Shown: one piece after another, positions 1 through 10,029 of the stretch
How the letters are laid out: each line of letters starts with the position of its first letter
How positions within the stretch are numbered: position 1 is the first letter of the stretch
DNA from: Solenopsis invicta
Taxonomy: Eukaryota; Arthropoda; Insecta; Hymenoptera; Formicidae
Length of the DNA stretch: 64,000 nt
Direction of reading: 5' to 3'
NCBI RefSeq assembly: GCF_016802725.1
Contig: NC_052671.1
Span: 22,271,728 to 22,335,727 of the forward strand
Notes under the pieces: model-generated
Told to the model about the DNA's origin: nothing
Database searches by the model: none
Seen by the model: only the letters and a program-made list of their open reading frames with translations
Program-made: the position numbers and the translations under genes

Positions 1-104
1 AATTTAAACCTTTATTATTAACTATTTTCTGTAAGTCTATAACTATTTTATCCATTTTTCTTATAAAATACGTTTATTAATTAAAATTAATTTATTTTTC
101 ATTT

Positions 105-526
105 GTATAAGGCTTCTTAAAAACAAGTTTTAATACATTTTCTAAGAAGAATTCTAAAACGTGTGGATATGGTTCTATTAATGATAAAATATATAAATTA
201 GAAATTCAAATTACTGATTGTTCAGCAGAAGATTCGATGGAATTTACTAAAAAAGAAGAGATACAAGTAAAAAGAGTAGTAAAAATTTATAAGTTATACT
301 AATAACTTATATCATACTTGGTACATTTATTTATAAATAAAATAAATTAATTTATTTTACAGATGAAATTTTTTACTTCTATGTAATAAACATTTCAAAT
401 ATAAAGTTATTAACAGGAAGAACTATATCATTAGCAAAATGTTTGAATGGCAACAAATCTATTAAAAGGATTTTAAATACTGCACATGAAACTGAATTAC
501 CAAAGAAAATTACTCGTATTTCATAA
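105..526 (+). other. Possible degenerate coding exons, unidentified
   Basis: Two short open stretches, about 111-300 and 363-526, follow acceptor-like pyrimidine runs ending in AG (near 110 and 361-362). The second encodes a Lys/Ile-rich tail ending in TAA at 524-526. No donor site gives a consistent phase between them and I recognise no domain. It could be the end of an AT-rich gene or just noise in AT-rich DNA. Confidence 0.2.
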
Positions 527-1264
527 TTATATAATTATAAAAAAACATATATTTGTAAGTTACAGAATTTATAAATAAATAAATATATATATATATATAT
601 ATAATTATTATGTTTAAAAAATACAATTAATATAATTTATAAAACATTTTTTTCATTATTTTAGGTATGAGCTTTTCGTTACACGTACAAAAATGGATAT
701 GTAATAAATATGTACTTATCTTAAGTTCTTTTAAATTATTTATTTTTTTGTTTATTAAATATTATTTTTTCATTCAAATTTAATAATAAGAGTTATATTA
801 TTTTATTAAATATACCATTTTATTTATTGTTCATTATCATTCAATTTGATGGTATTCATAAAACATTAATATTAATCAATGATTAATACAATATAAAATA
901 AATTATTCAAAATATTGCATGTAATACAAAAATATATGTAATAATAAATTTAATAATAAGGAATTAACATAAAAAAACATATAAGTTATTTTTAAATTTA
1001 TTACATTACCGCTTTTTTTCTTTTATCGATTATATATGCGTAACATTTTCATAAATCACCTCTTAAGTAATAAATATTTCATTATTTCAAATCTAAAAAT
1101 TGTTTAATATTTTAACGAATAGTCATTTCAATTTCAATATAAAGTATTGATTACAAACACAAGTAGATAGATAGATACAGTTTATTTCTCCTCTCGGGGT
1201 TTATATATACAATTTTCCTCATACAATGTTTCTGTCTTAACCTAACGCAGCGCACGCCGCTTTA
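527..1264. other. AT-rich DNA, nothing recognised
   Basis: Very AT-rich with an (AT)n tract near 585-602 and no reading frame, inverted repeat or RNA gene that I can support. Confidence 0.5.
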
Positions 1265-1545
1265 ACCAACAATTAATCTCTTTAAACAATTATAATTGTT
1301 TAAACAGATTTACAAGTTTCATTAATTAATTAAAATTATGTCTCAACATAAAGTAACAGTCCCAAGAATTGAAGCTGTATTGCCGTGATGACATAATTTT
1401 AATTTATTATTAAAAATCGTAATTCTATTTACATTATTTTTTAAACAAATCTTCGTAGTAAATTTCTTTATGCAATTAAAAATTAAAACAGCGCGCACCC
1501 AACCGTGATATCCCGTATACCGCCCGTATAGGCCCAAGGGACACC
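1265..1545 (+). repeat. Fragment of Tc1-like element arm
   Basis: This stretch closely matches the arms found at 41,980-42,230 and 47,640-47,830 (inverted at about 42,590-42,770): the same segments with 'cagtcccaagaatt', 'attgccgtgatgac', 'cgtgatatcccgtata' and 'caagggacaccatt' in the same order. Similarity stops abruptly at 1545 where Helitron coding sequence begins, so it is a truncated arm next to or inside the Helitron. Confidence 0.75.
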
Positions 1546-1546
1546 A

Positions 1547-2395
1547 TTATATTATCCATATGGTAGTCAAGGGTGGCATGTTAATTTACAACGTACAAAT
1601 AGTAATAAACAAATAAGTAGAGCTGCATATATAAAATATCGGATACCTATACGTGATAATTATAATGTTTTTATCATGGAAAGACAATTATTTCAGCAAT
1701 GGCTTATAGATATTTATGTTAAAATTGAAAAAGATCGAATTAATTATTGTAAACAGAATTAAAAACAATTACGAGCTGAAACTTATCAAGGATTAATTGA
1801 TTGTTTAACAAATGCTGTAAGTAATAATGATGCTCACATTAGAAAAATGATTATACTTCCATCAACATTTGTGGGTTTGCCACGTAATATGTTACAACAT
1901 TATCAATATGCGATGGCTATTGTTCGAAAATATAGAAAACCAGATATTTTTATTACTATGACTTGTAATTCAAATTGGCGTGAAATTAAAGAAAATTTAC
2001 TACCAAATCAACAACCTGCGGATAGACCAGATATTTGTGCTCGTGTATTTAATATAAAAAAGGATTATTTAATTGATGTTATTGTTAGACAAAAATTTTT
2101 TGTTGAAGTTCTGGCATATGTCTACGTAATAGAATTTCAAAAATGTGGATTACCACATATACATTTATTGATTACGTTAAAACAGAACTACAAGATATCA
2201 AATCCTGAAACAGTTGACAAATTTATTTTAGCAGAAATTCCTGATCCTAATAAAAATGTAAATTTACATAATATTATAATGAAACACATGATTCATGGAC
2301 CTTGTGGGGATTGGTGCCTAATAAATAATAAATGTTTGAAACATTTTTCAAAATCATTTCAACCTGAAACGACTATGGATGAAAATGGTTATCCG
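1547..2395 (+). pseudogene. Helitron Rep domain fragment
   Basis: The reading frame runs from about 1547 through one in-frame TAA near 1760 and is open from 1847. It carries the Helitron N-terminal signature, including ILPSTFVGLPRNM, the DIFITMTCNSNWREI block, and the HUH metal motif in CGLPHIHLLITL (about 2148-2177). A zinc-binding stretch PCGDWC and the phrase DENGYP follow near 2300-2395. The protein nicks DNA for rolling-circle transposition. The frame breaks at 2396, where a CACTGAGAA-ended element is inserted, and resumes at 10,387. The early stop and the disruption make it inactive. Confidence 0.85.
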
Positions 2396-2400
2396 CACTG

Positions 2401-3052
2401 AGAAGAAATCGAAATTCTTAGGAACAAATGGTTATTTGTGACATTTCCCTCGATATTTATTTGTAATAAAAAAAATTTGATTGTGATAACGAAATATATA
2501 TTTCTGTAAAGTATATCTCATTTTCCTTATTACTTCTAAAAAAACTTTCGTTTAATTCTTGCTGAAAAAGTAAATTTATTTGAGGCAAATAAATGTTTTG
2601 TTACGGCAAATAAAATTTGGTTACAATAAGATTGATTTCTTAAATACAAATCTTTATTTGTTTAAATTGACGGTTTATAACCTATGATCATGCCTACCAA
2701 TATGGCGGCGCGGCGATGTGCATGCACGAATAAGCCACGCGGTGTGACGGTGTGACTTTAACGGTTAAAGTGTAGTGATCTTTTGTGGTGCTTTACAGTA
2801 ATTCATCTATTGCAGTAATGGAAAATAAATTAATACAAATATATGTAAGAAAAGATTTATTTTGTACTTTTCTTTTTACTTTACCTCATGCATACTTGAA
2901 ATATATGTACGCAAATTAAATTTAGGACTTCCATTATTTTCATGAGCCTCAATCCTTTCGATAGCGCGCGCGTGTGGATGTGATATATTGAAAACATTTT
3001 TTGTACTATTAAAATAAATATTTATTTTAATATAATTAATCGTTAATCAATT
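2401..3052. other. Left arm of the CACTGAGAA element
   Basis: AT-rich, with repeated TTTATTTG-like words and one GC-richer patch at 2695-2760. No coding sequence recognised. Confidence 0.5.
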
Positions 3053-3295
3053 TGTAACATTACGCCCCTCCACCGTGCCACCACTCCTGACCGACCAACC
3101 GTCTAACACACCGCAGCCGAGCACGGGCGTGCACGGGGCTTACGTAAGACCAACACGCGCGTACGCGCAGTTTACGTAAGATCACCACGTGCTACCACGC
3201 GGGACCGACGCGCTACGCGCCGCGTTCCGGAAGCGCTCCCACTCTAACCGGCCCGTCCGCGCGCGCTGATTGGTGCGTCCAGCCGCGCGGAACGG

Positions 3296-3303
3296 TATAT
3301 AAG
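3296..3303 (+). promoter_or_regulatory. LTR TATA box
   Basis: TATATAAG inside a segment that is conserved with the solo LTR (56,124-56,131) and, more distantly, with the family 3 LTR (about 22,320-22,328). Transcription would start about 30 bases downstream, just before the hairpin array. Confidence 0.6.
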
Positions 3304-3364
3304 CCGGCAGAGGGCAACGTAAAAGAGAGATTCTTCCGAACACCTGATCTCCTCGGATCATCTC

Positions 3365-3750
3365 CAGCGCTGGGCATACTCGGCGCCTCCTAGCTCGGGG
3401 ATTCTCGAGCACCTCCTCGGGAACGGGCATTCTCGTTCCAGCCGCCCCGCGACGGGTATGCTCGGCCACTCCAATCCGCTCAGCCGCGCGACGGGCATTC
3501 TTGTCGCGCGGGCGATCCAATCCGCGGAGCCGTGCGACGGGCATTCTCGTCGCGCGGCCAATCCGGACCGTTCAGCCGGACGACGGGCATTCTCGTGCGT
3601 CCAGCCAAGTCCAATCCGCATCCGTTACACCGTGCGGCGGGAATTCTTACCGCACGGCTTATCCATTCCGTTCAGCCGGACGACGGGCATTCTCGTCGTC
3701 CGGCCACTCCGACCAGACCGTTCCAAGTGTCCCCGGGAAATCTCAGGGAC
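3365..3750 (+). repeat. Hairpin array in LTR family 1
   Basis: About ten consecutive inverted repeats share an 8-base loop close to GGCATTCT, closed by C-G/G-C pairs, on stems of 5-10 bp. Examples are 3484-3511 (stem CCGCGCGACG), 3630-3657 (stem CCGTGCGG), a GGAACG/CGTTCC stem near 3420-3436, a CCGGACGACG/CGTCGTCCGG stem near 3676-3703, and a GTCCCCG stem at 3729-3750. Stem sequences differ, but both sides change together. They lie downstream of the TATA box and so would be at the 5' end of the transcript, and again near its 3' end if within R. Confidence 0.8.
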
Positions 3751-4517
3751 CGTCCGCGTCGACACTGTTCCTGTGTCCGCTTACCGTACCTCACGGGGTG
3801 TTCTCTCCGCGAGATGAGGCCGCCCAGGCCGACACCGGCGACGACCCTCGCGCAGCGCGAAACTGTCCGTCGCGCCGCGAGCCGTCGCACCGAGACCGTA
3901 ACAGGTCAGCCGCACGGGCCAATCATGACCTGACACGGCATTTAGAGTCCGCCGCCGTGCGACAACTCTAAAACACGGATACCGCACACCGAGCGCGTAA
4001 GCCGAATCCGTCCGTACGTATCCGAGTCCGTCCGTTTCCGTACTTGTCCGAATCCGTCCATTAAGAATTAGTTACGCCGCGACTGATGTATTTCCGGTTC
4101 GCAGAACCGATGATTGTTTTACCGAGCGACTCCGACCGCGACCGCCCAGCGCACAGCGCATAACACACGTCCGTCCGTTTACATAGTTTTCGAGACCGTT
4201 TTTTCTTGTTGTCTAGATATTAAGTACGCCGCGAAGACATTGTGATCATGCTCTTAGTTTCACGCGGGCCGACGACGCAATTAAGCACTCCAGTGCCGTA
4301 ATACTATTAGTGGAGTTCAGTATTATCCGATAACGATATCGGAACCTTATGATTCTTTTGTACTAAACCATAGCAAAATATATTTATCTATTTTGTCCGA
4401 CCATCAAACCACGGCTTATCATTTGACACGAACCCGGACATCCGGCGAGCACATCCGAGCAACCGATCCTGACTCCAGTCCCGTAACCTACTACACCGAG
4501 AAACTACCAGCGTTACA

Positions 4518-4535
4518 TGGCGCCCAAACAGGGGC
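4518..4535 (+). promoter_or_regulatory. Primer binding site
   Basis: TGGCGCCCAAACAGGGGC immediately follows the LTR. It matches the Lys-tRNA-type site used by many retroelements, with an A at the position where the second copy (6590) has G. Confidence 0.8.
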
Positions 4536-5221
4536 CGTTTTTCCGATGACCGATCACTTCCGCGCGTATTTTTTCGCGATAAACCGCAACCGATTTTCTT
4601 TTCAATTTTTTGTGTATCATGTTTAACCAACCGTGACCGTTTCTTGTTGTTTGTTTCTTTCCCCCGATAAACAGGGACCGTTTCCGACGACCGTTTCCGA
4701 TGACCGTTCCCGCCGACCGTTCCCGCCGACCGTTCACGTCTATGCATGTCTTTATTTGTTTGTTATTGGCGATAAACCGTAACCGATTTTCCTCTCGAAT
4801 TTTTCTTGCAAACCGTGACCGTCTCCGTTTCATGTCTTGTTCCTCGCTCAACGCTGACCGTTTTACTGACCGACTCGAGCCGTTTCCACCGACAAATCGC
4901 GACCGACTTACCGAGAACCGTCGACCCGAACGCACCGAGGACACTCAACCAAGTCCGAGCGCACCCGGAGCACCGTCCCGATCAGACCTACGCCGAGCCT
5001 GACGTCATCAAAGCAGAAGGCTCCAATAGACGACACTCGGGCCGCGAAGGATGAAGCGGAAAATTTTAATCAGGGCATTGATGCTGCTAAAAAACGGACC
5101 TCGTGAACAACACGCATCCTGGACATGGTACCCCCAAGTGAAGGGGATACCTCTCCCGGTCCAGGACGGGTATATAAGGGGCCTTCCGCAAGACCGAAAA
5201 TTGCAGAAAGTGAAACCCCGA
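4536..5221 (+). other. Gypsy leader with CCGTGACCGT repeats
   Basis: Untranslated leader rich in short direct repeats of the type CCGTTTCCG / CCGTGACCGT, closely related to the leader at 6608-6778. Reading frames here appear on both strands and look incidental. Confidence 0.55.
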
Positions 5222-6249
5222 TATGGAAACACTGGACGCGCTACTCACCGCACCGGTCGACGACGCGGAGTTCGAGCTGCTGTGAGCGCAAGCAATGACC
5301 ACAGCAACAGAGTAAGCGTGTCTGTTCACCGCAGAAAAACCGGCGGCCACCACCACCAGCCAACGACGAACAGCAGACCCGATGACACCCGGGGCACGCT
5401 CCGACCGAGAGACGCCACGACCGCACGCACTGGCACCACCGTACCCAAAGACAGCAGCCGCATCGATGACTCCCGACCGTCTTGCGGAATTTAATGACCG
5501 CACCGTCAAGGAGGCGACGGAGGGTACCGATGATTCGCGCCCCTAGCCACAGCCTCATCCGAGGGAGCACCGATTGTCCTCCAGCGGAGAATACCGCCAC
5601 GCGGAAACCGACTCGACCACGACCACCCGCAACCGGCAAGCGTCCGCCCCCGGCGGTAGGCTGTGCCGTACAGCGATCATCCGCCACCACGGCACGCAAG
5701 TGGCAGAGTCTTCTGGAAGTGTTGCCGTCACCACCAAAGCAGCCGAACCGCCGACAAGCGCATGACCAAACGAAGGTCAAGCCACCACGGACACTGGCAC
5801 CGAAACAACCACACGGGCCGGTGACCCCGCCTACAGTACCGGAAAAGACTAGGGACAAGCTACGCGACCTGTCCGACCTGGACGAGATACCAGGCAGCAC
5901 CCAGCGACCCAACACGGCCGCCGCTGCATTACCGGACTAGGGCACAGCCACCAAAGATACACCGGCACCAACGCCTCCAACCACCGCAACAGCGGCCACA
6001 CCGCAGGCAGTCATCACCAGCGAAATCGCGCTGCTGCCACCTCCAGCTGCAACCAGGGGAACCACCGCCACCAAACGACCGACGCACCTACCAGTATCCG
6101 TACCGATACGCGACGACATCACCATTCGCGTACCGTACCACGCTGCTCACATCACGCGAAAGTATAGGGCGCGCATCGGGGGGATGCGATACACCCTCCG
6201 TTTTGGCTGTGACGGGCAGTGCCACTACGTGCGGAAATTCCCGGCGTAG
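5222..6249 (+). pseudogene. Unidentified Gypsy internal reading frames, non-autonomous type
   Basis: Two successive plus-strand frames are visible. One starts at ATG 5222 (METLDALLTAPVDDAEFELL) and carries in-frame stops. The second runs 5482-5940, meets a TAG at 5938-5940, and continues open to 6249. It is Pro/Thr/Ala-rich, then has a compact Arg/Tyr-rich C-terminus containing CDGQCHYV, and ends directly before the polypurine tract and LTR. There is no reverse transcriptase or integrase between this copy's LTRs. I read it as an internally substituted, non-autonomous Gypsy derivative whose product I do not recognise. Confidence 0.35.
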
Positions 6250-6269
6250 TGGCCAAAGTTCGCCACTCT

Positions 6270-6284
6270 AAACGGGGGAGGTGG
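6270..6284 (+). promoter_or_regulatory. Polypurine tract
   Basis: A purine-rich run (AACGGGGGAGGTGG) abuts the next LTR start (TGTAACATTACG at 6285), the expected position for plus-strand priming. Confidence 0.6.
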
Positions 6285-6588
6285 TGTAACATTACGCCCC
6301 TCCACCGTGCCGCCACTCCTGACCGACCAACCGTCTAACACACCGCAGCCGAGCACGTGCGTGCACGGGGCTTACGTAAGACCAACACGCGCGTACGCGC
6401 TGGTTACGTAAGACCACCACGTGCTACCACGCGCGACCGACGCGCTACGCGCTGCGTTCCGAAAGCGCTCCCACTCTAGCCGGCCCGTCCGCGCGCTGAT
6501 TGGTGCGTCCAGCCGCGCGGACGGGCCGGCTAGAGTGGGAGCGCTTTCGGAATGCGGCGCGTAGCACGTCGGTCGCGCGTGGTAGCAT
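6285..6588 (+). repeat. Family 1 LTR, truncated with inverted duplication
   Basis: It starts like the full LTR but after the CCAGCCGCGCGG segment (about 6525) it runs back as the complement of 6422-6487, forming a ~65-bp palindrome. It then jumps to a primer binding site at 6590. TATA box and hairpin array are lost. Either a real rearrangement or an assembly fold-back. Confidence 0.65.
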
Positions 6589-6589
6589 A

Positions 6590-6607
6590 TGGCGCCCGAA
6601 CAGGGAC
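6590..6607 (+). promoter_or_regulatory. Second primer binding site
   Basis: TGGCGCCCGAACAGGGAC, the consensus Lys-tRNA-type primer site, leads into the gag leader of the coding Gypsy copy. Confidence 0.75.
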
Positions 6608-6778
6608 CGTTTTTCCGATGACCGTTCACTTCCGTGTGTGGTTCTTTTTCCGATAAACCGTGACCGTTCCCACCGATAGACCGTGACCGTTTTTTTTTGG
6701 TTTCTTTTCTTCAATAAACTGTGACCGTATTAAACCGAAAAGAGAGAGAAAACAATCCGTGACCGTATCCACGAATAA

Positions 6779-7735
6779 ATGTCGCTAACCAATTGGGTAA
6801 CCAGTTTACGGAGAGAACAGCTCGAGGTTTTGGCCCGAACCTACCAAATCGAGACCACCGGTACGGTAGACGAAATCCGCCACCAAGTAATACAACATTT
6901 CCTCACGATGCCCGGACAGGTCGAACCGCCTAACGAATCAGAAGTCGGGACCGCGAACCCCTTTCTATCAGGAGTCACGACCGACAACATGCACGCCAAA
7001 ACCATGAACCAAATTCGCAAATGGGGTTATCACTTTGACGGACGCGACCCTTTGTCATTTCTCGAGCGTGTAACCGAGCTCCAACAAGAGTACCTCTTTA
7101 GTGACGCGCAAATGAAGGCCGGACTTCCCGAACTCCTGCGAGGAAACGCGCTCGCCTGGTATAGGAACGAAAAGGAGGACTGGGAAACGTGGCAGGACTT
7201 CCTGAGTGCCGTACGTCGCTATTACTTGCCTCGCCGATATCAGGCTAAACTGACCAGAGAGATTCAAGAGCGACGCCAACAAACGAAGGAACCCTACGCC
7301 CAACACGCAACAGCGATGTTAACAATGATGCGTCGCACCGGAAGCTTCACTCAAGCCGAAAAAGTGAATCGCCTCTACGAAAATCTGCGCGCCGAATATA
7401 AACTCTATGTGCGACTGGACGAGACCACCGACCTGGCCAGTCTAGCCGAACAAGCGGCGGAATACGAAGAGATTACAAAGGCACAAGAGGCCGAAAATAG
7501 GGCCGACAAGCGAAAAGTTAGTGCCGCCGCCACCGACGCACCGTACGACCGCGCCCATGCTTGCTGGCGGTGCAAGCAACGGGACCACGACCGCTTCAAC
7601 TGCCGACGACCGCTGAAAAAATTCTGCTCCCAGTGTGGGAAGGATGGTGTGCTAACCAAAGATTGCCATCCGCGGCCGGGAAACGCCGCAATGGCCGGGA
7701 CAAGCGATTCCGACCCCCGGCCCGCATCCAGCTAA
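6779..7735 (+). CDS. gag: Gypsy Gag polyprotein
   Basis: A 318-codon frame starting MSLTNWVTSLRREQ. The N-terminal half resembles an insect Gypsy capsid (block with WGYHFDGRDPLSFLERV, then YLPRRYQAKLTREIQERRQQ). The C-terminal part has two CCHC-like knuckles, CWRCKQRDHDRFNC and CSQCGKDGVLTKDC, for nucleic-acid binding. The product packages element RNA into particles. The ATG at 6779 follows the leader and has no upstream in-frame alternative. The frame is intact, but the copy's 5' LTR is rearranged and pol is cut, so it cannot be autonomous as it stands. Confidence 0.85.
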   Translation: MSLTNWVTSLRREQLEVLARTYQIETTGTVDEIRHQVIQHFLTMPGQVEPPNESEVGTANPFLSGVTTDNMHAKTMNQIRKWGYHFDGRDPLSFLERVTELQQEYLFSDAQMKAGLPELLRGNALAWYRNEKEDWETWQDFLSAVRRYYLPRRYQAKLTREIQERRQQTKEPYAQHATAMLTMMRRTGSFTQAEKVNRLYENLRAEYKLYVRLDETTDLASLAEQAAEYEEITKAQEAENRADKRKVSAAATDAPYDRAHACWRCKQRDHDRFNCRRPLKKFCSQCGKDGVLTKDCHPRPGNAAMAGTSDSDPRPASS

Positions 7736-8838
7736 GATACCAGCCACGACCGCACCTGCAGGTCCGAGTGGGGTCCCACCGCATCACCGCGCTACTAGAC
7801 ACCGGGTCCGAGATCTCCATGATCAACGCGGCCACCGCAGAGCTAATCCAACCTATGAAGATCCGGCCAGTGGCACGAGAAGAAACAATTAGCCTGGCAG
7901 ATGGTACCGCCGCCACCACTCTCGGACGGGTCAATATCCCGATACGAGTCCCGGGGCAGCGGCTACGCCACCGTTTTCACATCCTACCGACGCTGGAGAG
8001 CCCGATGCTAATTGGCACCGACTTGTGGGCCCGACTGGGGATAACGATCCCCCCCCCGGCCACTATCACGCTCGGTGGAACTCCCACACGACCCGCGTAC
8101 ACGATTGCTACCGGCATTGTCCACCGCACCCCGCAAGAGGAACGGGAACTTCGAGCCTTCCTCGACTCAGAGCTTCCAAAGTTTGACACCGTGCGGGGAC
8201 CGACCGACCGAGCCATCCACGTGATCCGTATAAAGACCGATGTACCGATCAAGCAACGATACCGACCGCGTAACCCAGCAATGCAGCAAATTATTGACGA
8301 CGAAGTGCGAACCAAGGAAACAGCCGGCGTTATCGAACCATCCACCAGCGCATGGAGCTCCCCCGTCGTTATAGTAAGGAAAAGGGACGGCAAGCCGCGT
8401 TTTTGTATAGACTTCCGCAAGGTAAACGAGGTTACGGAACGCGATGCGTATCCCCTACCTCACATCACCGCCACCCTGAACAAATTACGAGGTGCCCAGT
8501 TCCTATCGACCCTCGACCTCCAACAGAGATATTGGCAAGTGCCCCTGTCGCCCGAGAGCCGACTCGTGACCGCGTTCACCGTCCCGGGCCGGGGACTCAT
8601 GCAATTCACGGTCATGCCGTTTGGGCTGCATTCAGCCCCGGCCACATTCCAGCGGCTGCTCGATACCGTGTTGGGTCCGGAGTTAGAACCAAACGTGTTT
8701 GCCTACCTCGACGACATAATCATCGTAAGCGCGACTTTTACCGAGCACCTACAACACCTAGCGGAAGTATTCCGACGCCTACGGGAAGCCCGACTGAAGC
8801 TCAACCCTGAGAAGTTCTGCGTGAATATAGAAATTGAA
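7561..8838 (+). pseudogene. pol: Gypsy Pol, truncated after the reverse-transcriptase palm
   Basis: It is in the -1 frame relative to gag and overlaps it; a run of six A at 7616-7621 is a possible slip site. Order of domains: aspartic protease with LLDTGSE near 7790, then reverse transcriptase with FCIDFRKVNEVT, DAYPLPHI, LSTLDLQQRYWQV, MPFGLHSAPATFQR and the catalytic YLDD near 8703. The protease-then-RT order and motif style are Ty3/Gypsy. Coding similarity ends near 8835, before the connection, RNase H and integrase domains, where a reversed LTR begins. The last ~11 codons come from the junction. Inactive. Confidence 0.85.
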
Positions 8839-8844
8839 AAGCCA

Positions 8845-9925
8845 TGTAACGCTGCTAGTTTCTCGGCGTAGTAGGTTACGGGACTGGAGTCAGGATCGGT
8901 TGATCGGATGTGCTCGCCGGATGTCCGGGTTCGTGTCAAATGATAAGCCGTGGTTTGATGGTCGGACAAAATAGTTAAATATATTTTGCTATGGTTTAGT
9001 ACAAAAAAATCATAAGGTCCCGATATCGTTATCGGATAATACTGAACTCCACGAATAGTATTACGGCACTGCAGTGCTTAATTGCGCGGTCGTCGGCCCG
9101 CGTGAAACTAAGAGCACGGTCACAATGTCTTCGCGGCATACTTAATATCTAGACACCAAGAAGAAACGGTCTCGAAAACTATGTAAACGGACGGACGTGT
9201 GTTATGCGCCGTGCGCTCGGCGGTCGCGGTCGGAGTCGCTCGGTAAAACAATCATCGGTTCTGCGGACCGGAAATACATCAGTCGCGGCGTAACTAATTC
9301 TTAATGGACGGATTCGGACAAGTACGGAAACGGACGGACTCGGATACGTCGGAAGACGTACGGACGGATTCGACTTACGCGCTCGGTGTGCGGTATCCGT
9401 GTTTTAGAGTTGTCGCACGGCGGCGGACTCTAAATGCCGTGTCAGGTCATGATTGGCCCGTGCGGCTGACCGGTTACGGTCTCGGTGCGACGGCTCGCGG
9501 CGCGACGGACAGTTTCGCGCTGCGCGAGGGTCGTCGCCGGTGTCGGCCTGGGCGGCCTCATCTCGCGGAGAGAACACCCCGTGAGGTACGGTAAGCGGAC
9601 ACAGGAACAGTGTCGGCGCGGACGGTCCCTGAGATTTCCCGGGGACACTTGGAACGGTCTGGTCGGAGTGGCCGGACGACGAGAATGCCCGTCGTCCGGC
9701 TGAACGGAATGGATAAGCCGTGCGGTAAGAATTCCCGCCGCACGATGTAACGGATGCGGATTGGACCTGGCCGGACGCACGAGAATGCCCGTCGTCCGGC
9801 TGAAAGGTCCGGATTGGCCGCGCGACGAGAATGCCCGTCGCGCGGCTGAGCGGATCGGAGTGGCCGAGCATACCCGGCCTCGGGGACGACGGGTATACCC
9901 GTCGCGGGGCCGGTTATGCTCGGCC
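8845..9925 (-). repeat. Family 1 LTR, reversed and 5'-truncated
   Basis: Complement of the LTR: the 3' end (TGTAACGCTG on this strand) lies at 8845 and the copy runs to about 9925, where the TATA-proximal third is missing. Its hairpin array is at about 9610-9925, with the same stems as the full copy. It faces the truncated pol head-on, separated by a few bases that resemble the start of a primer binding site (TGGC on the minus strand). Confidence 0.85.
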
Positions 9926-9952
9926 TTATAGAAATTTAATACTTTATATCGG

Positions 9953-10029
9953 CCTTATAGAAATTTAATACTTTCAGTAATTTAATACTTTTGGTATTAA
10001 ATTACTGAAAGTATTAAATTTCTATAAGG
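9953..10029. repeat. Perfect 36-bp hairpin
   Basis: Left stem 9953-9988 and right stem 9994-10,029 are exact reverse complements around the 5-base spacer TTTTG. A shorter copy of the stem start (CCTTATAGAAATTTAATAC) lies just upstream at 9924-9942. It sits where the reversed LTR meets the right arm of the CACTGAGAA element. Confidence 0.9.

Larger units (their letters stand above)
3053..4517 (+). repeat. Ty3/Gypsy LTR, family 1, full length
   Basis: It begins TGTAACATTACG and ends GCGTTACA, and is followed at once by a tRNA-type primer binding site. It has a TATA box (TATATAAG, 3296-3303), a hairpin array (3365-3750) and a long U5-like region. Two relatives exist here: a near-complete solo copy at 55,909-57,381 and a reversed, truncated copy at 8845-9925. 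Length is 1465 bp. All overlapping reading frames on both strands are by-products of its GC-rich composition. Confidence 0.88.

Noticed and set aside
3365..3750. CRISPR-like array
   Set aside because: The constant part is a hairpin loop with variable paired flanks, inside a eukaryotic LTR; spacing is irregular and there are no cas genes.
3182..3987. Many overlapping Arg-rich reading frames on both strands in the LTR (also 9304-9871 and 56,020-56,836)
   Set aside because: They lie in GC-rich LTR DNA, occur in all frames on both strands, and their repeated peptides (for example TGILVARP) simply translate the hairpin array.
5241..5915. 224-codon minus-strand frame
   Set aside because: Gly/Cys/Trp-rich shadow of the plus-strand Pro/Thr-rich Gypsy frame; no domain.
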